NCBI RefSeq assembly: GCF_001870735.1
Contig: NZ_MORL01000009.1
Location: forward strand, 62,001-126,000
Origin: Arsenicibacter rosenii
GTDB lineage: Bacteria; Bacteroidota; Bacteroidia; Cytophagales; Spirosomataceae
DNA length: 64,000 nucleotides
Direction: 5' to 3'
Below, piece by piece: positions 42,724 through 51,302 of this stretch. A program made the position numbers and the translations under genes. The first letter of the stretch is position 1. The number at the start of each line of letters is the position of its first letter. Under the pieces are notes generated by a model that saw only the letters and a program-made list of their open reading frames with translations, did not search any database and was not told the origin of the DNA.

Positions 42724-44043
42724 TCACTCAACCTGCGGAGCGCGTTTGATAAGCCGGTAAATCGGGTAGCTGATGACGATAAAGCCCAGCGCATAGACAC
42801 TGCCCATCGGATCGCCGATGATGGCCCCGACCAGAAACAGACAGGAAACAATCAGTAACGTCCAGGTTGAAAACGGATAGCCCCACGCCCGGAACGGCCG
42901 TTTCAGGTCCGGTTCGGTATGCCGCAGCCGGATCAGCGAAGCAAAACCCGACGCATAACACATCACAAAAAAGAAGGTGGCAATGTCGGACAGCTTGGCA
43001 TAGGTATTCGTCAGAATCATCAGGATCGACATGGAAGCGGTAAAGATCATGGCAATGCCTGGCGTCCCTCCTGCATTTACCGGCGTCATCCACCGGAAAA
43101 ACAAGCCATCCCGCGCAATCGCGTAAATCACCCGCGGGTTGAACATAATCTGCGCATTGATGATGCCCATGATCGAAATCATCAGCAGAAACGTCACCAC
43201 CCGCGAGCTGCCTTCCCCGTAAATCAGCTGAATGGCGTCGGCAGCCGGTAATTTCGATTGTTTGAGCTGCTCCAGCGGCAGCACATACAGCAGGGCCAGA
43301 TTAACCAGCACATAAATGCCTATAATCATCAACACCCCGCTTACCATGGATTTCGGCAGGTTTTTGTCCGGATTAACGTCTTCTTCGGTAAAATAGGCCG
43401 CCGTGTGCCAACCGTCGTAGGTATAAAATACGGCTTGCAGGGCAGCCAGGATACCGACCCACATGCCCCCTTTGGCCAGCGGTTCAATAACCTGCGCCGT
43501 GGCAGGCGTTTTGTCGGGCGCATAGAAGAAACAAGCCCCCACCAGAATCAGCAACCCGATGGCTTTCAGAAAACTCATGACCTCCTGCGCCTTACTCGCC
43601 AGCCGGACGCCCATCCAGTGAAAGGCCACAAACGCCGCCAGAATACCGATGGCTACGGCCTTGAGCGAGGTACTCAGCGACGGGACCAGCAGCCCGATGT
43701 ATTCGCTCATCACTGACGCCGAAAACGCCATGGCCGAAATACTGCCCAGCCAGCTACTGATGCCGATGACAAACCCAACGTAATCGCCGAAGGCACGCCG
43801 CGCGTAAACATACCATGCCCCTGCCTTAGGAAGCATCGTCCCCAATTCGATGACGGAGAGCGACCCGACCAGCGCATAAACACCCACAATAAGCCAGATG
43901 GCAATAATCAGCGTCGGGCTGCCGAGGTCATTGGCGATGGTGCCGGGTTTGCGCAATATGCCGGTGCCGATGGTACCGCCGATGGTAACGGCAATTCCAA
44001 ATCCGACACCCAGCAACTTCAGGAGTTGGGTACGTTTAGCCAT
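42724..44043 (-). CDS. Amino acid permease (APC superfamily)
   Basis: A 439-aa inner-membrane protein with about 12 transmembrane helices. The APC motif at the first helix GGTIGTGILRKPGTIA (about residues 22-37) and PKAGAWYVYARRAFGD (71-86) are visible. Such proteins take up amino acids by proton symport or exchange. Substrate unknown. It lies 41 bp downstream of an alcohol dehydrogenase gene in the same direction, so the two may form an operon. Confidence 0.88.
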   Translation of the reverse strand: MAKRTQLLKLLGVGFGIAVTIGGTIGTGILRKPGTIANDLGSPTLIIAIWLIVGVYALVGSLSVIELGTMLPKAGAWYVYARRAFGDYVGFVIGISSWLGSISAMAFSASVMSEYIGLLVPSLSTSLKAVAIGILAAFVAFHWMGVRLASKAQEVMSFLKAIGLLILVGACFFYAPDKTPATAQVIEPLAKGGMWVGILAALQAVFYTYDGWHTAAYFTEEDVNPDKNLPKSMVSGVLMIIGIYVLVNLALLYVLPLEQLKQSKLPAADAIQLIYGEGSSRVVTFLLMISIMGIINAQIMFNPRVIYAIARDGLFFRWMTPVNAGGTPGIAMIFTASMSILMILTNTYAKLSDIATFFFVMCYASGFASLIRLRHTEPDLKRPFRAWGYPFSTWTLLIVSCLFLVGAIIGDPMGSVYALGFIVISYPIYRLIKRAPQVE

Positions 44044-44084
44044 GTAGTCTGTTCAGGTTGTTATGGGGTAAGCGATACGGAAAA

Positions 44085-45116
44085 TCAGGGTTTCAACACG
44101 ACCTTGATCAGGCCTTTTTCTTTCTGGTAAAGTCGTTTAAACCAGTCGGGGCCCTCGGTCAGCGGAACCTCAGCACTCAGAATAGCTTCGACATTCATAC
44201 GCCCCGACGAGATCAGCGCCAGCGCAGCTTCGTATTCTCCGTTAATCGCGCATGAGCCCTGTAGCCGCAGCTGACGCGTTACAACCGCCTGCAGCGGAAT
44301 CTCTACGCTGGGCGCTAAGTTACCGACCAGCGTAACCGTTGCTCCTTTCCGGACGCAATCGATCGCTGTCCGGACGGTTGGGCCCGCCCCGACAACTTCA
44401 AAGGCCACATCGGCACCGCGTCCGTGGGTATGCGCCTGCACCTGCCTCACTACCTCATCTGTTTTGGCGTTCAGCGTAACGGTTGCGCCTAATGATTTAG
44501 CCAGAGCCAGCCGGTCGTCGTCCAGATCGATGGCAATGATGGTACCACAGCCGGCCAGCTTGAGGGCCTGAATTACAAACAGGCCGATCATACCCGCCCC
44601 GACCACAACGGCCGAATCGTTGACCTGAACCGGTGTCAGGCTCAGCGCATGCAACGCCACCGCGACCGGTTCGACAAGGGCCGCCTGTGTGAAGGATACA
44701 TTATCGGGAATGGCATACAGGATATGTTGCGGAACCACCACATATTCGGCAAAAGCACCATGGCGTTTGAAGTCCGGCGTGGAGACACCCACCACTTCGC
44801 GGCCATCGCTCAGGTTGTACTGCCCCCGCCGGCTATACCAGTCATCGAGTGCATATACGGTCGAATCGAACGTAACACGGTCACCGGTAGCCCAGCTATG
44901 GACAGCCTCCCCGACTTCGGCAATGATACCCGATGCTTCGTGCCCCATGATAATGGGCGGAATCCGGCGGCCGCTGCTGCCATCCATGCCATGTACATCG
45001 CTCCCGCAAATACCCACAGCCTGGACACGCACCAATACGTCGTTCGGGCCGGGCGCAGGTTTCGGGACATCCTGCACGTCGAAATGATTGTATTCTGTTA
45101 ATACGAGTGCTTTCAT
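44085..45116 (-). CDS. Zinc-type alcohol dehydrogenase (MDR family) without structural-zinc cysteines
   Basis: A 343-aa medium-chain dehydrogenase from the ATG at 45116 (MKALVLTEYNHFDV). Catalytic zinc ligands are present: Cys in GICGSDVHG and His/Glu in GHEASG. The NAD(P)-binding motif GAGMIGLFVIQALKLAG follows at about residue 172. The structural-zinc lobe, usually with four Cys, reads STVYALDDWYSRRGQYNLSD and lacks all of them. Nearest functional groups are sorbitol, threonine or galactitol-phosphate dehydrogenases. The permease gene follows 41 bp downstream. Confidence 0.85.
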   Translation of the reverse strand: MKALVLTEYNHFDVQDVPKPAPGPNDVLVRVQAVGICGSDVHGMDGSSGRRIPPIIMGHEASGIIAEVGEAVHSWATGDRVTFDSTVYALDDWYSRRGQYNLSDGREVVGVSTPDFKRHGAFAEYVVVPQHILYAIPDNVSFTQAALVEPVAVALHALSLTPVQVNDSAVVVGAGMIGLFVIQALKLAGCGTIIAIDLDDDRLALAKSLGATVTLNAKTDEVVRQVQAHTHGRGADVAFEVVGAGPTVRTAIDCVRKGATVTLVGNLAPSVEIPLQAVVTRQLRLQGSCAINGEYEAALALISSGRMNVEAILSAEVPLTEGPDWFKRLYQKEKGLIKVVLKP

Positions 45117-45169
45117 AAAGCGGATAAGGGTCTTTATTGCTAAAGTAGGAAGAAACAATTTATAATGGC

Positions 45170-45312
45170 CACGAAAGCAGGAAACATACCACGAAGACGC
45201 AACGACCGGAAGAAGCCCGAAATTTTCTTATCTGAAGACAAGAAACTAACACATACCACTATGTAATCTGAACCCTTCGTGCTCCTTCTCCTCTTCGTGC
45301 CTTAGTGGTTTT
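45170..45312. repeat. Degenerate inverted repeat with CACGAAG motifs
   Basis: CCACGAA and CCACGAAG on the left (about 45169-45196) face CTTCGTG copies and CTTAGTGGTTTT on the right (about 45275-45312). This resembles the CACTAAGGCACGAAG-type intergenic sequence of many bacteria. It occupies most of the gap between the McrB-like and the dehydrogenase genes. Confidence 0.45.
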
Positions 45313-46921
45313 AAGGGCGTTGGTAAATGTAGATAAAGGCTTCTTTAGGCACTTCATCAAAGGCACCGCTTACCAGATGCGGGTTGATTTCGTAGGTCAC
45401 TACTTCGTCGGCTACTTCGGGGTCTTCGCCGAAAAGGTCGCGGGTCATGGCTGGCGTATACTGTTTTTTTACCCAGATCAGGCGTTGCTCCGGCGCTTTA
45501 CCCCATGCCTTATGATCGCCGAGTACCCACTGAATTTTCCGCCAGTCGCCGTAAAAATATTCCTGCAACAGCGGAATAATGCTGTCGCGGAACACGGCAC
45601 ACAGCGCTGCCACGGTTTCGATGCCCATCAGGTAGGCGTGGCCGATCTGATGGTCGCGGTCATAGAGGTATTCGATCCGTTCGTTGACTATCCGCAGCAA
45701 AGCGGCCAGGTCGATGCCATCAGGGGCCGTCAGCAAGGAAGCATTGGGCATCACCTCGCGGAAACTAAACCGGCGGCGCAGGGCCAGATCGAGCAACGCA
45801 ATTGACCGGTCGGCCGTATTCATGGTACCAACCACATACAGATTGCCCGGAATCCCGAAGCGTTCCTGCGAATAGGGCAGTGTCAGCCAGACCTCGTCGG
45901 GCTGGCCGAGCCGTTTGGTATTTTCGAGCAGCGTGATCAGTTCGCCAAGAACGCTGGCAATATTCGCGCGGTTGATTTCGTCGATGATCAGGAAATGCGG
46001 CGGGGCCTGCGCCAGTTTCCGCTGCCGGTTGCCGGCACTGTCGTTCAGGCAATCGGCCATGGTCGGATAACCGGCTTTTTGCAGGGCGTTCTGGCAGGCG
46101 CGGTAAAACAAGCCCTTCCGGACGCGGTACAGCACCTGATTGCCCATTGTCTCCGGCCGGATGCCTTCCACAAACTCTTCGTAGCTGAACGCCGGATGAA
46201 AGGTCACAAAATCGGCGGTTTCGTTGCTGAGCTCGTGGCGGGTCGTGTAGGTTTTGCCGGTACCAGGCGGGCCGTATAAGATCAGGTTCCGGGGTTGATC
46301 GGGCTGTAACGGTACCGGTGCGGTATAGGCGCCTGCATCTTCCTGTACCTCAGCGGTCAGCCCCCGTTCGGCCAGTGTCGGGTCGTCCGCCAGCCGCAGC
46401 AGATCGCTCAGATAGGCTTCGTCTTCGGCCGCTTTATAGACGGCAGGGTTATGCAGCGCCGTATGCGGACCCCGTTTGCTGTTTTCGGCCAGTTCGAGCA
46501 GGCAGTCTTCCCAGCATTTCCGCAACACCGGATGGGTGAGCAGGTGCACATTGGCCTGACCAAACACCGCCGATACATAGTCTGATTTTTCCGTCAGCGG
46601 AATAAACTCAGCAATATCGAGGCGGCTTAGTTTTTCCTGACAATCGCGCTTAACCGTCAGCCAGTACTCGACCTCTCCGTAGCGGGGTTTGTGGAGTCGT
46701 AACGCCTGAAAAAAATTAACATTGGCCGCAATCGCTGTTTTATCTTTCCGGACCACAAACGCCAGCCGTGGATCGCCGTTCGGCAGATTCACAATATCGA
46801 TCAGCTCTTTCAGTAACCCGAAGTAGCGCCGGATGGCTTCCGGATGGTCAATGGCCCGGATACGTTCGACGAGGTGTTGTTGCGGATTGTCGGCAATCAT
46901 GCGGTATTTAATCTGAGACAA
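45311..46921 (-). CDS. Orphan McrB-like AAA+ NTPase
   Basis: A 536-aa protein. Residues 1-205 hold an N-terminal domain that I do not recognise. The McrB-type AAA+ domain follows: P-loop GPPGTGKT (217-224), Walker B FLIIDE (310-315) with NRANI, and the hallmark MNTADRS (367-373), then [13 protein letters not shown]. In McrBC the GTPase McrB recognises DNA and drives the McrC nuclease. No McrC, methylase or other restriction partner is adjacent. The gene is flanked on both sides by intergenic repeats. Whether the nucleotide is GTP or ATP cannot be decided. A defence or a DNA-unrelated role is possible. Confidence 0.85.
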   Translation of the reverse strand: MSQIKYRMIADNPQQHLVERIRAIDHPEAIRRYFGLLKELIDIVNLPNGDPRLAFVVRKDKTAIAANVNFFQALRLHKPRYGEVEYWLTVKRDCQEKLSRLDIAEFIPLTEKSDYVSAVFGQANVHLLTHPVLRKCWEDCLLELAENSKRGPHTALHNPAVYKAAEDEAYLSDLLRLADDPTLAERGLTAEVQEDAGAYTAPVPLQPDQPRNLILYGPPGTGKTYTTRHELSNETADFVTFHPAFSYEEFVEGIRPETMGNQVLYRVRKGLFYRACQNALQKAGYPTMADCLNDSAGNRQRKLAQAPPHFLIIDEINRANIASVLGELITLLENTKRLGQPDEVWLTLPYSQERFGIPGNLYVVGTMNTADRSIALLDLALRRRFSFREVMPNASLLTAPDGIDLAALLRIVNERIEYLYDRDHQIGHAYLMGIETVAALCAVFRDSIIPLLQEYFYGDWRKIQWVLGDHKAWGKAPEQRLIWVKKQYTPAMTRDLFGEDPEVADEVVTYEINPHLVSGAFDEVPKEAFIYIYQRP

Positions 46922-46958
46922 AGTCGGCTAAACTACAATTTTTCGGACAGTTTTTTGA

Positions 46959-47135
46959 GCAGTTCTGCAAGTCTCCGGTTGTCTTTCTTTTGACAGGATT
47001 ACATGATTTTCGTTTTGTCCGTTCGTAAGGCGCAGTTCTGCAAGTCTCCGGCTGTCTTTCTTTTGACAGGATTACATGATTTCCGTTTTACCTGTTCGTT
47101 AGATGCAAGTCTCCTGTTCATCCCGTAATCCTGTC
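46959..47135. repeat. 73-bp tandem repeat plus inverted fragment upstream of the McrB-like gene
   Basis: Two copies of a 73-bp unit (46959-47031 and 47032-47104) share about 90 per cent of positions by eye, including GCAGTTCTGCAAGTCTCCGG and GACAGGATTACATGATTT. A third, degraded part carries GCAAGTCTCC and then the inverse GTAATCCTGTC at 47125-47135. The region fills the gap between two divergent genes. Confidence 0.8.
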
Positions 47136-47174
47136 GGTTTTTAATTAACTTCCGGCACTGATAACCGTTTGCCT

Positions 47175-48104
47175 ATGAAATCCTTTTTCTCCGGTCTGTT
47201 CCTTTTGCTGCAGGTTTCCGTGCTGGCCCAATCGACTGACCAGCCGTTTTTGCTGGTGCTGGGCGTGGCGCAGGACGGCGGTTATCCGCAGGCAGGGTGT
47301 GAAAAATCCTGCTGCGCACCGGTCTGGGCAAATCCGCCACTTGAGCGATACGTGTCGTGTCTGGGGCTGGTTGAACCGGCTTCCGGCAAGCGCTGGCTGT
47401 TCGACGCTACCCCCGACTTCCGGGAGCAGTTACGGTGGCTTCAGCAAACGTCCCCCGCACCGGCTACCAAACCGCTCGACGGCATTTTCATCACCCACGG
47501 CCATATCGGCCATTATTCCGGACTGATGCATCTGGGGCGGGAGGTCATGGGCGCACAACAGGTAAAGGTATATGCCATGCCACAGATGCAGGGCTTTGTG
47601 CGGCAATTCGGGCCCTGGAACCAGTTACTGAAGCTGTCGAATATTGCCCTGCAACCGCTTAAAGCCGATAGTACCCTGCAGATCAGTCAGGGGTTGCGGG
47701 TTACCCCGCTGCTGGTGCCGCACCGCGCGGAATACACCGAAACGGTCGGCTACCGGATTGAAGGGCCTAACCGGAAAGCGGTATTTATTCCCGACATCGA
47801 CAAATGGGAACAGTGGGAACGGCCGATTGAAGCGATTATCCAGGCTAACGACTATGTGCTGATCGATGCGACGTTTTTTGCCGACGGTGAAATTCCGGGG
47901 CGGCCGATGAAAGAAATTCCGCACCCGTTTGTGCAGGAAACCATGGAGCGGCTCGCCAAATTACCACTGACCGAACGCGGGAAGGTATACTTCATCCATC
48001 TCAATCACACCAATCCGGCCTTACAGAAGGGCAGTCCGGCACAGCAGCTGATCGAAAAGAACGGCTTTCATCTGGCCGAGCAGGGTCAACGGCTGGGGTT
48101 GTGA
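47175..48104 (+). CDS. Exported PqqB-like MBL-fold hydrolase
   Basis: A 309-aa protein with a signal peptide (residues 1-17, ending LAQS) and a metallo-beta-lactamase fold related to PqqB. Metal ligands appear in THGHIGH (His108, His110, His113), where the usual Asp before the last His is Gly. Later ligands are likely His in PHRAEY, Asp in IPDIDKW and His in HLNHTNP. A Cys-rich motif CEKSCC (near residue 42) resembles the PqqB metal site. The ATG at 47175 is chosen over an in-frame TTG at 47169. PQQ function is not shown by its neighbours. Confidence 0.8.
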   Translation: MKSFFSGLFLLLQVSVLAQSTDQPFLLVLGVAQDGGYPQAGCEKSCCAPVWANPPLERYVSCLGLVEPASGKRWLFDATPDFREQLRWLQQTSPAPATKPLDGIFITHGHIGHYSGLMHLGREVMGAQQVKVYAMPQMQGFVRQFGPWNQLLKLSNIALQPLKADSTLQISQGLRVTPLLVPHRAEYTETVGYRIEGPNRKAVFIPDIDKWEQWERPIEAIIQANDYVLIDATFFADGEIPGRPMKEIPHPFVQETMERLAKLPLTERGKVYFIHLNHTNPALQKGSPAQQLIEKNGFHLAEQGQRLGL

Positions 48105-48145
48105 TACAATATTCTTATATTTATCTACAGATAGCATTTGTATCG

Positions 48146-48221
48146 TTTGTCATCCCGACCGCAGGAGGGATCTTACCGCATTCTTGTGGTCAGAGATCCC
48201 TCCTGCGGTCGGGATGACAAA
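48146..48221. repeat. 28-bp perfect inverted repeat (GTCATCCCGACCGCAGG type)
   Basis: Perfect 28-nt arms 48146-48173 and 48194-48221 with a 20-nt loop, between two convergent genes. The arm contains CATCCCGACCGCAGGAGGGA, of a type widespread in intergenic DNA of Bacteroidota. It may also act as a terminator. Confidence 0.8.
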
Positions 48222-48233
48222 AAACTATAATCC

Positions 48234-51200
48234 TTACACCAAAGCCTCAAACAAAATCTCGGCCGGATGCTGTGCTTTGCGGCCGGTGCCGTCTTTAATC
48301 TGATGGCGGCAGCTTGTGCCGGGCGCCGCAATCAACACGTCGGCGGGCTGCTGCCGGACGGTCGGGAATAAGACCAGCTCACCGATCTGCATCGATAAGT
48401 CATAGTGCTCCTTCTCATAGCCAAACGAACCCGCCATCCCGCAACATCCCGACGGAATCAGCTGAACCGTATAGTTTTTCGGCAACGACAACGCTTTTTT
48501 CACCGGTACCAGCGACGATAGCGCTTTCTGGTGACAGTGGCCGTGCACCTTAATCATCCGCGTGTCGGTACGGAACGCCTCGGTACGAATCCGTTTGGCA
48601 TCCGCTTCATGGGCAAACCATTCTTCAAACAGATAGGTGTGGCGGGCAATGTGCTGCGCAGCCGCTTTCAGCTCATCGGGCACCAGATCCGGATATTCGT
48701 CGCGGAATGTCAGAATGGCCGACGGCTCCAGCCCGACCAACGGCCGGTCTTCGCTCACGAGGTCTTTGAACAGGGTTACGTTGCGGATTGCCAGTTCACG
48801 GGCATCGTCCACCAACCCTTTCGACAGATAGGTCCGGCCGCTTTCTCCGTGTTCCGGCAGCTGCACGGCATACCCCAACCGCTCCATCAGCTGAATGGCC
48901 TTCTGACCAACCTCCACATCGTTGAAGTTCGTAAACTCATCACAGAAGAAAAGTACCGTACCATTCACCGCCGGAGCAGCCGGTCTGGTACCTTTGCTCC
49001 ATGCCCGCAGGGTTTTGGCACTCAGCCTCGGCATAGTCCGTTCAGGGTGAAAGCCCACGAGCTTGTTGGCTACCCGACGCAGGGCCGGCGCGTCATAAAT
49101 GGCATTGTAGGCCCACGGCGCCAGACTGGCCAGCGACATCAGCCGTGTAAAGTTACCCACCAGCCGCGCCCGCAGCGGAACCCCTTTCGCGCGGTAGTGC
49201 TGCTGCGTAAACTCGGCCTTCATGCGGCCAATGTCCACACTCGACGGACACTCCGCTTTACAGCCCTTGCACGACAGACACAGGTCCAGTACCTCTTTCA
49301 CCGCTTCATAATCGTGTTCGGCGGGTGAATCTGTTTCGGTATAAAAATGCCGGAGCATGTTGGCCCGGGCGCGGGTTGTATCCCGTTCACGGCGGGTTGC
49401 CATAAAGCTCGGACACATCGTTCCGCCCGTAATTTCGGTCTTGCGGCAATCGCCCGAACCCGAGCACTTTTCAGCCAGTTCGAGCATGCCGCCATGCGCC
49501 GAAAAGTCGAACACGGTTTTAGGCTGCGGAATGGCCTTGTCGGCTTCGTAGCGCAGAAACTGGTTCATCGGCGGCGTATCGACCACCTTGTTGGGATTGA
49601 AAATGCGCGGCTCATCCCAGAGCACCTTAATCTCCTGACACAGTTTGTAATTGGCCTCGCCCAGCATAAAGGCGATGAACTCGCCCCGTAACCGGCCGTC
49701 ACCGTGTTCACCGGACAGCGAGCCGCCGTATTTTTTAACCAGCGCTGCTGTATCGGCCAGCAGATCACGGAATGTCTTCTGCCCCTCCGACGATTTCAGG
49801 TTAATCAGCGGCAGCACATGCAGTTCACCGGCACCGGCGTGTGCCGAGTATTCCAGCGCCAGTCCGTGCCGCTCCATGGCCATGTGCTCCAGTTCATCGA
49901 TGTAATCCGGCAAATCAACCGGATCAACGGCACAGTCTTCAATCACGTTGGCGGGTTTAGCATCGCCCGGCACGTTGTACATAATACTCAGACCGGCTTT
50001 TCGCAGGTTCCACGGCTTTTTGGTTTCTTCACCATACAGCACCGGCCAGGCATAGCCCAGTTCTTTTTCCTGTAGGGCAGCCACAAAGTTTCCGGCTTTC
50101 GCCTCCACGCCCGCCAGTGTATCGTCGAAAAACTCAACCATCAGGATCGCTTTCGGGTCGCCGCCCTGCGAGTGACTTTCCACAAAGCCCCGGTTTTTGG
50201 CCTGTTCAATATTGGTTTTCGTCAGTTGCAGGATGTAGTCGTCTACCAGTTCCGAAGCCATGCACCGGTGCGCCAGCGCTACCAGATTGGCCTCCAGCGA
50301 CTGGCGTAAGGTCAGGAAATGGGCACACACCAGTGCCACTTCCTTCGGCGGCAGCGGCAGCAGATTCAGCTTCGCTTCCGTGACAAAGCACAGCGTACCT
50401 TCCGAACCGGCAATCAGGCTGGCAAAGTTGAATACAGAAGCGGATTGCAGATCCGCACGTATTTCGTTCCGGATGGCTGACACATCCGCAACAGCGGGTT
50501 CGTCAAAAAACGGCAGCAGCGCATCCACGGCGTAGCCTGTGTTCCGGCGCGAAACGGTGGGTTTCGGATAGCCCGTCCGGATTGTCTCCCGCCGTTCGGG
50601 ATCTGAAAGCCAGTCGCGGAACTGCTGGTACAGCCGCTGTTCGAGCGGGCTGGACACATGCTCACCACGGCATTTTGCGTCAAACTCCGCGCGGGTCAAG
50701 GGCCCGAACGTTACTTCGGCTCCATCGCTGAGTACCGTTTTTACTTCCAGCAAATGGTCGCGGGTGGTTCCCCAGACAATCGAATGCAGGCCGCATGAAT
50801 TATTACCGATCATTCCCCCGACCATCGCACGGCTCGCCGTCGAGGTTTCGGGACCGAACAGCAACCCGTATGGTTTCAGGTGCGCATTCAGATCGTCACG
50901 GATGACGCCCGGCTGTACGCGTACCCAACGCTCCTGCTGATTTACGGCCAGAATCTGCCCGAAGTATTTGGACATATCGACCACAATTCCACTGCCCACC
51001 ACCTGACCGGCCAGCGATGTACCGGCGGCTCGCGGAATCAGGCCGACCCGTTGTTCGCGGGCAAACGTGACCAGTCGTTTCAGGTCCTGTACAGATTTGG
51101 GCAGAGCCACAGCAACCGGCATCTCCTGATAAACGGACGCATCGGTGGCATACAACATCCGCTGCGCTCTGTGTTCAGGCGATTGGTCGAAATACAGGTC

Positions 51201-51257
51201 ACCCTCAAAATCAGGACGCAGTCGGGCAAAAGGCAATTGGGCAGGTACGTAAAACAT
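48234..51257 (-). CDS. FAD/Fe-S oxidoreductase, YdiJ-like D-2-hydroxyglutarate dehydrogenase candidate
   Basis: A 1007-aa fusion enzyme of YdiJ size. The FAD-binding (PCMH) domain is at about 45-230 (VGLIPRAAGTSLAGQVVG, GNNSCGLHSIVWG), FAD-oxidase_C at about 265-540 (EYSAHAGAGELHVLPLIN, SGEHGDGRLRGEF), a 4Fe-4S pair at about 615-710 (CSGSGDCRK; CLSCKGCKAECP), and CCG/GlpC-type cysteine repeats at about 770-990 (HGHCHQKALSS, GCCGMAGSFGYEKEH). Quinone-linked oxidation of 2-hydroxy acids is the family activity. The upstream gene, 45 bp away, encodes a DUF1338 protein whose known relatives make D-2-hydroxyglutarate; this enzyme may oxidise it to 2-oxoglutarate. Confidence 0.85.
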   Translation of the reverse strand: MFYVPAQLPFARLRPDFEGDLYFDQSPEHRAQRMLYATDASVYQEMPVAVALPKSVQDLKRLVTFAREQRVGLIPRAAGTSLAGQVVGSGIVVDMSKYFGQILAVNQQERWVRVQPGVIRDDLNAHLKPYGLLFGPETSTASRAMVGGMIGNNSCGLHSIVWGTTRDHLLEVKTVLSDGAEVTFGPLTRAEFDAKCRGEHVSSPLEQRLYQQFRDWLSDPERRETIRTGYPKPTVSRRNTGYAVDALLPFFDEPAVADVSAIRNEIRADLQSASVFNFASLIAGSEGTLCFVTEAKLNLLPLPPKEVALVCAHFLTLRQSLEANLVALAHRCMASELVDDYILQLTKTNIEQAKNRGFVESHSQGGDPKAILMVEFFDDTLAGVEAKAGNFVAALQEKELGYAWPVLYGEETKKPWNLRKAGLSIMYNVPGDAKPANVIEDCAVDPVDLPDYIDELEHMAMERHGLALEYSAHAGAGELHVLPLINLKSSEGQKTFRDLLADTAALVKKYGGSLSGEHGDGRLRGEFIAFMLGEANYKLCQEIKVLWDEPRIFNPNKVVDTPPMNQFLRYEADKAIPQPKTVFDFSAHGGMLELAEKCSGSGDCRKTEITGGTMCPSFMATRRERDTTRARANMLRHFYTETDSPAEHDYEAVKEVLDLCLSCKGCKAECPSSVDIGRMKAEFTQQHYRAKGVPLRARLVGNFTRLMSLASLAPWAYNAIYDAPALRRVANKLVGFHPERTMPRLSAKTLRAWSKGTRPAAPAVNGTVLFFCDEFTNFNDVEVGQKAIQLMERLGYAVQLPEHGESGRTYLSKGLVDDARELAIRNVTLFKDLVSEDRPLVGLEPSAILTFRDEYPDLVPDELKAAAQHIARHTYLFEEWFAHEADAKRIRTEAFRTDTRMIKVHGHCHQKALSSLVPVKKALSLPKNYTVQLIPSGCCGMAGSFGYEKEHYDLSMQIGELVLFPTVRQQPADVLIAAPGTSCRHQIKDGTGRKAQHPAEILFEALV

Positions 51258-51302
51258 GCAGTTGAGTCAGGTCTGGCGACCGGCCGGAGCCGGTCGCGTA
51301 GG

